The notes under the pieces: generated by a model | Database searches by the model: none | What the model saw: the letters and a program-made list of their open reading frames with translations, nothing else | Told to the model about the DNA's origin: nothing | Program-made: the position numbers and the translations under genes | Source: Ovis canadensis | Taxonomy: Eukaryota; Chordata; Mammalia; Artiodactyla; Bovidae | Assembly: GCF_042477335.2 (NCBI RefSeq) | Contig: NC_091254.1 | Location: 100,426,001 to 100,490,000, forward strand | Reading direction: 5' to 3' | Length of the DNA: 64,000 nt | Shown: piece by piece, positions 23,229 to 34,269 of the stretch | Layout of the letters: each line of letters opens with the position of its first letter | How positions within the stretch are numbered: the first letter of the stretch is position 1

Positions 23229-23335
23229 TCTTTACCCTCATCTCTACTCAAGAGCATACATTAACTTTAGAAATCCAGATGACATCCTTCTTTTTAGAGA
23301 TCGTTTTGATGGATATATCTTCATTGATAGTAAAG
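23229..23335 (+). CDS. UPF3A: UPF3A coding exon 3
   Basis: The acceptor is ttctttcag and the donor gttgggtc. The first base completes Ser; 35 codons read LYPHLYSRAYINFRNPDDIL to FRDRFDGYIFIDSK, plus one base of Gly. These are the central strands of the RRM-like domain (residues 104-140). The downstream donor is weak (gttggg). Confidence 0.96.
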
Positions 23336-24529
23336 GTTGGGTCATTGGCTTTTAAACTCTTCATTATAATTTCTGGGTACAGTAATTAAGTTTTGCTAGA
23401 TGTTTGTGAGTTTTAATCAAATCCATAGATGCTAATCTAAAATAACTTCTTAAACTTTGATTATGTTACTGTGATTATGAGCTTATGTTGAAAATTAAAA
23501 TTATATATAAACCAAAGAATTTTAGCAATTTTGTGTAGACAACCTACTTAGGAATTATCATTGGACAGTGAAATTTTTCTCATAATGAGTTTTCTGGATA
23601 GGTAAACTTTACTATTTTATGTAGAATTTTTCTGGATAAGTAAAATTCATTTTTTTATGCAACCTAAATTGTTTTAGCCTAGTGCTATGTACTAGGCATT
23701 ATGGACACAGCATGAAAAGTGAATCAGACATTGTCCCTGTCTGTCTGAAGCCCTGCTCTTCTCCTGGTTCTTGACTTTATTCTGCATAGTTGAGTATAAG
23801 GCAAATATAGAAAAGTGTCTTGCAGATACATGAGAGTTAAAATACCAGTCATCTGACGAATATAGAAGTGGCTAAAGGGGTTGGTACCAAGGTAGAAGTG
23901 TTTCATCTCTTGATTAAGCAGATTTTCTTAGTAAGCTTTTCTGTCTGTCCCCACCCCAATATAAAACAAAATTAGTTTAAAGTTATTTCCATCCTGAATT
24001 TTCTGTATGAAGCAAATCTTACCTGAATATCATGTGCATATGATATTTGAAACCCCCTTTTTAAATAAGTGTCTCTTACTATGTCACTTCCTCAAATTCA
24101 TATAACAGATTGATCATTGAATTAACCTTTAAAATTAGAAAATGTGAGCTGTGACTAGGAAAGCTATTTAAAGGTGTTCCAAAATAAGCTCTTTGGTGGG
24201 AGGGTGAAGAGGTTTATTGAGGTATAAGTTACATATGGTTAAAAAGTACCACTTTAAGGTATATAGTTTAATGAATTTTTAATATATCCAGTCATGTAAC
24301 CACAACTACAATATAAGAAATTAGTTTATTTAGTAAAAATTGCTAATTCTTTGTTTAAATCTGGAGCTTGATGTGCTAAGATTACTGTTATTTGAAAGTA
24401 AAATTAAATTATAGTTTAAATAGTAACATTATCAGTGCTATGCTCAATGCTTAAGTAAGCTAGATTAGTGTTTCAAAATGAATACAGTAGAATTTCAGAA
24501 TGGCTTTTGTAATTTGTTTCCTGTTGAAG
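23336..24529 (+). other. UPF3A intron 3
   Basis: AT-rich sequence with a likely worn L1 3' UTR at about 24205-24330 (ttattgaggtataagttaca). No gene seen. The first ORF beyond exon 3 is intron read-through. Confidence 0.6.
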
Positions 24530-24628
24530 GGCTGGAATATCCTGCAGTGGTAGAATTTGCTCCATTCCAGAAGATAGCCAAGAAGAAGCTAAAGAAGAAA
24601 GATGCCAAGACGGGAAGCATTGACGACG
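24530..24628 (+). CDS. UPF3A: UPF3A coding exon 4, 99-nt cassette
   Basis: The acceptor is cctgttgaag and the donor gtgagcct. The exon reads LEYPAVVEFAPFQKIAKKKL and KKKDAKTGSIDD, with split codons at both ends. Its length of 99 nt (33 codons) keeps the frame if skipped. In humans the matching exon is alternatively skipped to give the short UPF3A isoform that lacks part of the RRM-like domain and binds UPF2 poorly (established knowledge). Residues 140-173. Confidence 0.96.
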
Positions 24629-24746
24629 GTGAGCCTTTCTTCAAGTAGCGGACGGTGAAGCTGCGAAATTAGGCACATTGGTCAAGTATAAGTCTTTCCC
24701 ATGCACGGGAAGCAATACATTCCTGTTTTTCTGTTCTAATTTACAG

Positions 24747-24857
24747 ACCCGGAGTACAAGAAATTTTTGGAAACTTACTGTGTGGAGGAGGAGAAAACTA
24801 GTGTCAGTCCTGAAACTCTTCTGGGAGACATAGAGGCAAAGACACGAGAACTTATTG
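24747..24857 (+). CDS. UPF3A: UPF3A coding exon 5
   Basis: The acceptor is ctaatttacag and the donor is gtctgttt, a weak site (G at -1, no consensus after GT). The exon reads PEYKKFLETYCVEEEKTSVS to ETLLGDIEAKTRELI, plus the first base of Ala. It is the end of the UPF3 domain (residues 173-210). Confidence 0.95.
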
Positions 24858-26659
24858 GTCTGTTTTGCTCATTTTTTTCTCTTTACTGAGATATGTATTT
24901 ATAGAGTATATTATTCTTTTTCATGATTATTATAAAAATGGACGCATGTGACAGGCTTGGCAGAAATGTAGAGTGTTTCCCAGTTTTGACAGAAAGAAAA
25001 GGATGTCAACATGGCTAATGGGGATAATATTTCTGATTATCTGTTGGTGGAGAGAGAACACCTGAGTTTTCAGCTACGGTCATTCTGCTTCAAAGTGCTG
25101 ATGCTCTGAATTGGCAGCTGAGAAGACAGTTGAGTGCTGTGTGCTGGGCCGCATCAGGGAAGCTTATGTCTCAGAGCTGAAGCCAGCTATCTTTGCAAAG
25201 AGCAGCCACGGTAATGAGATGCTTTGCTTAAGTGTGATGTCATCTTGCCATCATTCAAAAACTGTCGCTGCCTCTGAGCAAGTGAGATGTGTGGATAAGC
25301 CCAGCCAGAGTGCCGAGTCTGGTTTGAATCAGGCCTTCAGCCTTCTTCCCACAAGTGATCTGTTTTGGAAATGGCTGTCTCCTAGTAGCACTCTGCCCGA
25401 AGATTAAGGGTAGACATGAAACTCCTTTTCTATCAGGCAGCCTGCTTGTCACTCCCAAACACATGTGTAGTATCTCCTTTCTCACCTCCTGCCTAACACT
25501 CCCCTGCCCTCCCCTCCCATGCCTGCCTCCTGCTCATCCACTAAGACTCACGAGACAGAACAGCTACACTGTCAGGCTTTATCTTCTTTGTTCTCTCCTC
25601 TACAGTAATTCTCCTCTCATTCTGCTTCCCTGCTCCCCACCCCCGCAACAGAATGGTATTTTTGTCTTTGTAGTCTCAGCATATAATGCATTGCTTGGGC
25701 AAGTTAGGTGTTTGGTAAAGGTGTGTTGCATAAATTAGTGAGAAAGGTTAACAGTATTGAAACATTCTTCATTAGTCTAATGATGAAGTTTTATATTTTA
25801 CAGAAGGTGATTTAGTGTGTGGCTGGAAGGATCTTTAATCGCTGAAGTGTTTATGGAGATGTGCTTAGCTCGTGTTGACTGGGTATCGATTCTGAGTCTG
25901 GGTCCGGGGCAGCCTGAGAACAGGACACAACGCTTCCGCTCTCTGTAGCTGCCCTCCTGCTGGGGTGACTGGAGGAAACACAAGCAGAAACGCTTAAGCC
26001 CAAACATCTCCCCTTGTGAGAAGTGCCACGGGTATGATGGAGTAGGATGTTGACGTAGAGAGAGAGGCCCCTCTGGGACTATATTTGAGCCAAGTCCAGC
26101 GGAGCCAAGAGATGGAAGGAGGGGGCTGGAGGCTGGCGCCCTGGGCCTGCGCGGTTGGACACGGTGGGCAAGAGGCAGAGTTGCTGGAGAGCCCGGGCTG
26201 TCGCGTAACGGGCTGGAGCCCATCGAGGGGGTGACCCAGTCTGACTTATTTTTCCCCATCACTCTGGCTGCTGCGGAAGACTCTGCCCAGAGGCTCTGCC
26301 GTCCTTGGGGAGGGGGCTGGGTGAGCCCTGCAGAGCCAGCGTGTGTTCTGGAGGAGCTGACGGGACTGGCTGAGCACTGGGTGTGGGGGTGAGACAGCAG
26401 AAGGGGTGTGGCCTCCAGGCGCTCAGCCTGAGCAGGCCAGCGGCTTAGGGCGCCTTGACTGAGGCGGAGGAGAAGCGGTGTTGAGGGGAGATTGCGGCTT
26501 TGCTGTAGAACACAGTGATGTTAAGAAGAGCTAAACAAGGCAACAAGCTAGAAATTATGTGCAGGACTCAGCTTCCTCCCCTCCCATCTCTTTCCTGCTG
26601 CTGCTTCCGCACCCTTGTGCAGGAGCTTTTCTTCTGGGCAGTTGGATATCCACCTGCTG

Positions 26660-26682
26660 GTCACACACACACCACACACACA

Positions 26683-26720
<38 letters not shown>

Positions 26721-28125
26721 GACACACACACAGCACACACACAGACACATACACACCACACACACACCACACACACACACTCACACTGACACACACACAC
26801 ACCACACACACAGACACATACACACCACACACACACCAGACACACACTCACACTGACACACCACACATACACTGACACACACCACACACGCAGACACACC
26901 ACACAGACACACCATACACACACACTCTCACCACACACTCACACACACCACACACACACCACACACACCGTACACACACACTGACACACACACATCACAC
27001 ACACAGACACACCACACAGACACACCATACACACTCACACCACACACACACGCACCACACACACACCACACACACACCACACACACAGACACACACACAC
27101 CACACACACAAACCATACACACACCACACACACCATACACACCATACACACACCACACACACACACCACACACACCACACACAAACTGACACACACACAC
27201 CACACACACAGACACACCACACACACACCACACACACACTGACACACACTCACAGTGACATACACACAGACACACACACACCACACACGCAGACACACCA
27301 CACAGACACACCATACACACACATACCACACACACCATACACACACACACACACACATGCACACTGACACACACACTACACTGACACACACACACCACAC
27401 ATACACACTCATACACACCACACACACCATACACACACACCATGCACACACTGACACACACACACCACACAGACACACCATACACACTCACACCACACTC
27501 ACACACACCACACACACACCACACACACACCACACACACCATACACACATACACACACACACACTGATACACACACCACACACACACTCATACTGACACA
27601 CCACACACACATGCTCATACTGACACACCACACACACACCACACACACACTGACACACACACACCGCACACACTGACACACACACTCACACTGACATACA
27701 CACACTGACACACACACCACACACAGACACACCACACACAGACACACCATACACACACACTCACACCACACACACACCACACACACCATAGACACACACA
27801 CCACACACACACACCCCACAGCACACACACATGCACACACACCACACACACACCACACACACCCACACATACCACACACACTGACACATACCACACACAC
27901 ACCACACACACACACTGACACACCACACTGACACACACCACACACACACCACGCACACACCACACACACACACACCACACACACACCACACACCACACAC
28001 ACACCACACACATTCACACACCACACACATACACACACACTTACACACCACACACACACTCATACACACACACACACAAACCACACACACACACTCACAC
28101 TCAACACTCACACACACAGTCCCAC
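26660..28125 (+). repeat. CA-rich compound microsatellite, about 1.5 kb
   Basis: Almost all of this stretch is (CA)n broken every few units by CACAC + CAC, CACTGACACA, CAGACACACC and CATACACAC variants. Higher-order copies (for example around gacacaccatacacacac) recur across it, so it grew by duplication of mixed blocks, not by simple slippage. Alternating purine-pyrimidine sequence of this length can adopt Z-DNA. The open frames on the minus strand (Val-Cys-Trp-rich) are products of the repeat. Confidence 0.97.
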
Positions 28126-28661
28126 AGAGTCCAGCCATCCTCTTGCAGAGGAGAGACCAGTTGTCTTCTACGTTCTCAGCGCTTGCCCAGTGTTTGCTGC
28201 ATAGGAGATGCAGCGTGACTATTTACCAAGTGAATAAATGTGACTTAGACTCCACGAGCCCATAGGAGCCTGTAGCACTTTGTTCCTGTGATTTCTGTTT
28301 CTGCCCATTTAAATGTGAACTTAATCAGGCAGTTCATGGCAAATGCCACTTTCTTTCCTTAGAGTCTCACCTTTCGTGGATTCGTGGCTCAAGTCTGAGC
28401 TGTGTGAGCCGTGCGCAGGTGTCAGTTCGCTCTAAAGCTGCAGCTCAGTGCTGGCCTGTCAGAGTCTTCAGAGCAGACAGGCCTGGGCCCAGGTCCCAGC
28501 TCTGAGACTGAGCAGCCATGGGACTTGCTTCCTCATGGGTGGCTGTGGCCGAGCCTAGTGAGTGGGGACTGTTCTACTGTAGGCTGGATCAGGGCTACAT
28601 AGTCCTGCGTGTTCTCTTTAGTAAGGACGCACCTTCACAGTTTGTAAAGCACTTTCTCTGA

Positions 28662-28868
28662 GGCTTCTCTGATGGTTCAGTGGTAAAGAATTCACCTGGA
28701 ATGCAGGAGATGCAGGTTTGATTCCTGGGTCAGGAAGATCCCCTGGAGGAGGAGATGGCAACCCACTCTAGTATTCTTGCCTGAAAAACCCCATGGATAG
28801 AGGAGTCTGATGGGCTGCACAGTTCATGGGGTGGCAAAGAGTCAGACATGACTGTGCAGCTGAGCATG
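28662..28868 (+). repeat. Bov-tA-type SINE
   Basis: Near full length: ggcttctctgatggttcagt, gcaggtttgattcctgggtc, gtcagacatgactgtgcagc. Confidence 0.9.
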
Positions 28869-29099
28869 CAGAGTGCTTTCTTATACAGGTGTCACTTACC
28901 CATCATATCAGGCCTCTGTGGAAACAAGGCAGGTGTTTATAGTGAAGGAGGGAAGGCAGGTGGAGTCTTCATATCAACCCGCCTCACCCCACTACCACCC
29001 GTTCCCCTGTAGGTCTCAGCCCTGCAGCAGCTGACAAGTCCAGAACCTCCACAGTGCAGAGCAGAGTCTTCACTCATTTCCAGCCCTACCCCCACCCCG

Positions 29100-29372
29100 T
29101 GGATACCAAAATCTGTGGGTGCTTAAGTCCCCTCTATAAAATTGTGTTATATTTGCATACAGCTTGCACACATCCTGCTGTATACTTTAAGTCATGTCTG
29201 GATTACTTATAATACCTGATACACTGTAAATGCTGTGATAGTTGCCACCGAGTCACAAATTCAAAGTTTTGCTTTTTAGAACTTTTTGTAAATTTTTTCC
29301 CAAATACTTTTGATACACAGTTGGTTGAATCTGCAGATGCAGAACTGATGGATGTGAGGGCCGTCTGTATAT
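29100..29372 (+). repeat. MER2-like DNA transposon fossil
   Basis: The segment runs from 'ggataccaaaatctgtgggt' through 'actttaagtcatgtctgg' and 'cttataatacctgatacac' to 'gttggttgaatctgcagatg'. These are landmarks of MER2-type Tigger relatives. A second copy lies at 57045-57345. Confidence 0.65.
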
Positions 29373-29681
29373 AAATAGAATATTTGGGAAGTTTAATGTA
29401 TTCATTTTGCTATTTTGCTTTTATATCATTTTCAGGTAATTTATAAGACTCCTTTAAGAATAAGAAATTAAATGCCTAGTATGTATAAAACTGTCAGTAG
29501 CTCCAAATTACTTGACTTTATACGGATAGAGTAAGAATTCCCCCAGATGAAATGAATGCTCATGTAAATTTTAAAATTATATATTCTTCCCTTGTTTTAA
29601 AGGTTGAATTGACAGCAAGTATTTAAAATAGGGAAATCTTACTTTACAGTTAAATACTACATTGACATTTTTTTATTTTAG

Positions 29682-29737
29682 CTAGAAGAACCACACCTCT
29701 CTTGGAATATATTAAAAACAGAAAATTAGAGAAGCAG
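29682..29737 (+). CDS. UPF3A: UPF3A coding exon 6
   Basis: The acceptor is tttattttag and the donor gtaggtct. Two bases complete Ala; 18 codons read RRTTPLLEYIKNRKLEKQ (residues 211-228), a conserved UPF3 motif at the end of the folded domain. Confidence 0.96.
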
Positions 29738-29819
29738 GTAGGTCTGGCTTTTTACCTGTGAATAGCCTTCTGGTTTCCATCGTGTCTGTGGGGACAGTTT
29801 ATACACACACTTTCTTTAG

Positions 29820-29978
29820 CGAATTCGAGAAGAAAAGCGAGAGGAGCGGAGGAGGAGGGAGCTGGAAAAGAAGCGCCTACGGGAAGAAGAGAAGCGGAGG
29901 CGGCGCGAGGAGGAGAGGTGCAGGAGGAGAGCAGCAGAGAAGCAGAAGAAGACAGCGGAGAAGGAAGCAAGGGTGAAG
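29820..29978 (+). CDS. UPF3A: UPF3A coding exon 7 (charged coiled region)
   Basis: The acceptor is actttctttag and the donor gtaccttc. Fifty-three codons are almost all Arg, Glu and Lys (RIREEKREERRRRELEKKRL and so on; residues 229-281), a long single helix and likely RNA-binding and nuclear-localisation region. The intron before it is only 82 bp. Confidence 0.96.
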
Positions 29979-30634
29979 GTACCTTCCAGGGGCGCCAGAG
30001 GGCGGGCTCTGCTTAGACTGGCCTTTCAGGAAAGAGTTCCTAACTGAAAAGCTCCATGTTTGAAACCTGCTGGCTTTGTGTACACTGGCCTTTCTGTGTG
30101 CAGGCTGACTCACGACTGGTTTTGTCATTTCTTTCGTGATAGCAGCAATGGTTTCTACATCTCTTCCCCAGTTTTTTCTTTGACTGATGCATTCATTTAG
30201 CAAGGTGATTTAGGTTTTTTCTCAGTGTAACATTTACTCCCCAATTGGGGTCAGCCGTTACCTTCTTGGTATTCTACTCAGGGGACTTTAACTCAGTCTA
30301 GATTCCTACCTGTCATGCATCTTACCTGTTCTGTGAAGTGTTTACAGTCCCTTTAAGGGTTCATTAAAATCGTATAATATAAAGGGAAAAAAATGAAAGG
30401 TTAGGACCAGGTGGGAACTAGGTGGAGAGGAAAGGAAAGGAAAGAGATCACAGTTGCCATAATCGAGCAACAGGTCAGTTGCTGATAAGCTCAGTAGTCA
30501 GAAACAGAAAAGCTGATCAGAAACGCTTCCATTATCCACGAGGAGAAAACATGCCATCTCTTCAAGGGAAGTGAAGCTTTTTCTAGGCTTTTTCTCGCAT
30601 AGCTGGTCATATGGGGTCACTAGCACTGAAAGGA

Positions 30635-30912
30635 CGGAGAAGGCAATGGGAACCCACTCCAGTACTCCTGCCTGGAAAATCCCATGGATGGAGGAGCCTG
30701 GAAGGCTGCAGTCCATGGGGTCGCTGAGGGTCGGACATGACTGACTGACTTCACTTTCCCTTTTCACTTTCATGCATTGGAGAAGGAAATGGCAACCCAC
30801 TCCAGTGTTCTTGCCTGGAGAATCCCAGGGACGGGGGAGCCTGGTGGGCTGCTGTCTGTGGTGTCACACAGCGTCGGACACGACTGAAGCAACTTAGCAG
30901 CAGCAGCAGCAG
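30635..30912 (+). repeat. Two partial Bov-tA-type units and CAG tail
   Basis: A first 3' part (30635-30760, with cccactccagtactcctgcc and gaagtccatgggg-like text) is followed by a second (30780-30890, ggcaacccactccagtgttc). They end in a (cag) run of five to six repeats at 30897-30912. Confidence 0.85.
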
Positions 30913-31583
30913 TGACTGGAACCTCTTAACGACGTGCCTGGAGAGCACACAGCCACGTGTGTTGGTCAGGACGGCTCGGCGATGCAGCGGTGGAAGCAGC
31001 CTCAGGGTCTCCCTGGTCTCGTGCAGCTGTTCCCGCTCCCGCTGCGTGTCCGCTGTGCGTTGCCCATCGTAGCCCTCCAGGGTCCCAAGCTGAGGAGGCT
31101 CCTTCTCGCATTTGCTTCCACAGTGTTTCTGATGGGGGAGGAGGTGTGTAACGCAGCAGATTGCACACTGGTTCCTAACCCTTTTGTATCTGCTGCGTTT
31201 CACTGGCCACTGAAAGGCACAGCCCCACCTAATGCCGATTTGAAGGACAGCAGAAGCACCAGGAGGAGAGCCTGAAACAGCTGATGAGCAGCACTCACGC
31301 ATGACGGTTTCTGAATACCGTCCCTTGAAATGTGTGTCCTTAAGTTTAAGGATTTGCTGAAAAGCTCAGCCTAATGGACAGTGTGGGCCAGGTTGTGTTG
31401 TGCCAGCACATCTGCTGCAAAGATAAACGCAGCACGCAAGATGAGCACGAAGTCGGACAGAGCGGTTCCTTCATCTTGGCTTTGATGGCAGCTCTTACGG
31501 ATCTATGTAGCTTTAAGGTCTCATAGCCTGATGATGCTGCTGATGAAGTTGAGGAGCCCAGTCAAGGTTATCAAGTGAAGAGG

Positions 31584-31671
31584 GCCTGGCATTAGGTTCA
31601 TGCCCTGGCATATAGGTAAAAGTGAAGAGTGCCCATCTTGCTTATGCCAGGGCATGAACCTGATGCCAGGC
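31584..31671 (+). other. 88-nt hairpin, 29-bp stem
   Basis: Arm 31584-31612 (gcctggcattaggttcatg...) pairs with arm 31643-31671 over all 29 positions. The only non-Watson-Crick pair is a T(31593)/G(31662) position, G-U in RNA. The loop is 30 nt (31613-31642). Both arms are intronic and sense-strand in UPF3A. A pre-miRNA-like shape is possible, but a perfect stem also fits a young inverted duplication. No known miRNA was recognised. Confidence 0.85.
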
Positions 31672-32814
31672 AAAGCAGGGTGTCCCCTGAAAGTAACTCA
31701 GAGTGTCTCCTGCTTGTCCACGCGGCTCAGTGTGAGCACAGCTATTCACAGCAGAAATGTAGCGGATATACTTCCTGTAACAGGCTTACATAGTCTCAAC
31801 GGTATAAAGTAACAGCCCTTGAAAGGTAGTAAAATGGAGCTGCAGTACTGTGGGAAGGGCTTTGTCACTGCAGACTCAGCTCTGTCTGACCAGAGGGGAG
31901 GAGGGTGCATCTCTAATGCAGAACTCACGCTTACAGGTGCGCAGATGTGTCTGACCTTTTCCTTTACCTTCTCAGCAAAATGTGATGGCACCAAAAGCAG
32001 TTTTTTCAACAGCTTTGGGAGTTTTTCAGGAAGAATCATTGAAATGTGTAGCCTACAGTTTTGACTATAATTTTAAGTAAGACTTAATGGTATTTGAAGT
32101 AGAACGTTTTATTTTTACATGTTTGAATATGGAATTAGAAATCAAAATAAGCCAAAGGGGGGAAAAAAAATAAGCCAAAGAAATAAAAACAAATTACGTC
32201 AGTAAAAGGAACTGTAGGACTCTTCACGTAGAGAAAGAAACCAAAACATGGGCACAGCAGGAAAAAGGCTTAGTCTTACTGGATCTGGTGAAGCAGAATC
32301 CTGGTGGCAGGTTACACCCCACTGACACGAGCCATCCACAGCTCTGTCCTCCGAGTGTCTGATCTGATCTGGGCTTCTGATCTGACAGTACGTATCCGAC
32401 TCCAAGGGGAGCCTTTTATGAGCCTGTGCTCAGTGTGGGGGTCTCTGACCTAGGATTCATCTCGGGAAATCAAATTTTAAAAAAAGGAAACCTAAAAAAT
32501 AAAATCTGTAAAGAAAGACCAAGAGAATTTGTATTGATAACCTAAAAGTGAGGAGGCAGAGAGAGGTCCTCATGGCCCTTTTTACCATAAAGAGAATACG
32601 CAGCTCAGTGGTTCATTCTCCTCAGAGCACTCAGCAGTGAGCTCAAGTTCAGGAAGGCAGCCTGGCTGCCAGAGTCACAAGTGGAATTCCTGAAAACTGT
32701 GCACAGTTGCAGATAATTATCTGCAAACGCGTGATCTTTTCCACGAAGCTCTGTAGGAACAGGTGTGTGCGATCAGTTTGCAAGCATGGATGTGGACTGG
32801 AGGCAGCACACATG

Positions 32815-33230
32815 CCCTGACTCCCGCTGTCCTCCCCGCTGCCCTCCGTGCTCCCTCCCCACTGTCCTCCCCGCTGTCCTCTGTGCTCTCTCCCCACTGT
32901 CCTCCCCACTGTCTTCCCTGCTGTCCTTCATGCTCCCTCCCCACTGTCCTCCCCGCTGTCCTGCGTGCTCCCTCCCCACTGTCCTCTGTGCGCCCACCCT
33001 GCTGTCCTCCGTGCTCCCTCCCCACTGTCCTGTGCTCCCACCCTGCTGTCATCTGTGCTCCCTCCCCACTGCCCTCCATGCTCCCTGCCCGCTGTCCTCT
33101 GTGCTCCCTCCCTGCTGTCATCCCCTCTGTCCTCTGTGCTCCCTCCCTGCTGTCCTCCCCACTGTCCTCCGTGCTCCCTCCCCCTCTGTCCTCCCCGCTG
33201 CCCTGTGTGCTCCCTCCCCCACTTCCCACA
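32815..33230 (+). repeat. Pyrimidine-rich minisatellite
   Basis: The array is built of blocks ctgtcctccgtgctccctcc and ccactgtcctccccgctg, combined at about 17-34 bp steps. It is nearly free of G on the + strand except in ctg/gtg. The long open frames on both strands here read the repeat and are not genes. It lies in UPF3A intron 7. Confidence 0.93.
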
Positions 33231-33599
33231 CAGGGAGCTCCCCCGCCCCACCCCAGACTCACGCCCTCTCAGGATGGCTCCCTTCACCGTCTGCTCCCTG
33301 GGCACTTCCTGTCTGTGCAGGGGCCCCTTCCCTGACCCCTTGAGGAGCCATTCCTCCTCCCTCCCCCACACCTCATTGTACTTTTATTCTGTTTATCGTG
33401 TGTCTGTAGCATTGTATAACCTCCTGAGATTATCTGGCTCGCTCTTCTGTTTTCGCCACTGTGATTATGGTTCTCCCACTCCCGTGATGCCACCGCCTTG
33501 ACAAGAGTATCAAGTGTGAGGCCCAACTGTGGGCCCTCATTTCGCACAACTGCATTCCTAGCCCCGAGCCGGGGCTCTCCTTCCCAGTTCAGGGCACAC

Positions 33600-34263
33600 A
33601 GCTCATCAAACCCTTGCTACCTCTGGAGTGATGGGAATGTCCTGTATGCTAAGAGCTAACAGGTGGCTGGGGCCCTGGATGGCTTCAGGATGGAAGCTGG
33701 TCACCAGAGAGACCAGGTGTGATTGCAGGATTAGGACTTCCAGCGCCATCCCCACCTCCCACAAGGGAAAGGGCTGGAGTCTGAGCTCAGTCATCAGTGG
33801 CCAGAGGTGCAATTGGTGATGCCTATGGAATGGCATCTCCGTGAATGTCCTGAAGTGTTGGGTTTGGAGAGCAACCTAGCTGGTGGACACACACATCCTG
33901 CTGCTGAGAGGGTGGAGGAGGGAGGCCTCAGACTGTTCCCAGGCACCACGCCCCGAGCTCTCTCCCAGCTGGCTGGGCCTGAGTTGTACTCTTCATAACA
34001 AACCAGTAATAGTAAGTAAAGTGCTTCCTGAGTCCATGAGTCGTTCTCATTCAAGAACTCCCTGAATTTATAGCCGGTCAGTCACAAGTACTGGTGACAG
34101 CCTGGGACTAGCACCTGGCCTCTGAGGGGACGGCCCCGTGGGGTCTGACCTTGACCCCAGGTAGATGGTGTCAGACATGGGTCGGCTCATAGGGCACCAG
34201 CCTGTGTTGAGAGTCGGGGAGGTGGTGTTGGAAAAACTCTTTGGTCTCAGAAATCTTGTTACG
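33600..34263 (+). repeat. Old interspersed repeat, LTR-like
   Basis: The text resembles an ancient ERVL-type LTR: 'gcaattggtgatgcctatgg', 'gtcctgaagtgttgggtttgg', 'cataacaaaccagtaatag', 'tttatagccggtcagtcac'. I cannot name the family. The younger solo LTR at 34270 inserted into its end. Confidence 0.4.
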
Positions 34264-34269
34264 AGTTTG

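Larger units (their letters stand above)
24858..29681 (+). other. UPF3A intron 5, 4.8 kb
   Basis: The intron contains a 1.5-kb CA-rich array (26660-28125), one SINE (28662-28868) and a MER2-like DNA transposon (29100-29372). From 25100 to 26650 is G+C-mixed DNA with no family that I recognise; the short open frames there lack any known domain. Confidence 0.75.

Noticed and set aside
26548-28138. Val-Cys-Trp-rich minus-strand frames over the CA array
   Set aside because: They are translations of (TG)n. Any frame of the array is open, so length is no evidence of coding.
32717-33501. Open frames of 150-217 aa on both strands near 33 kb
   Set aside because: They lie over the pyrimidine minisatellite, and both strands are open because of the repeat. 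No domain or splice signal.
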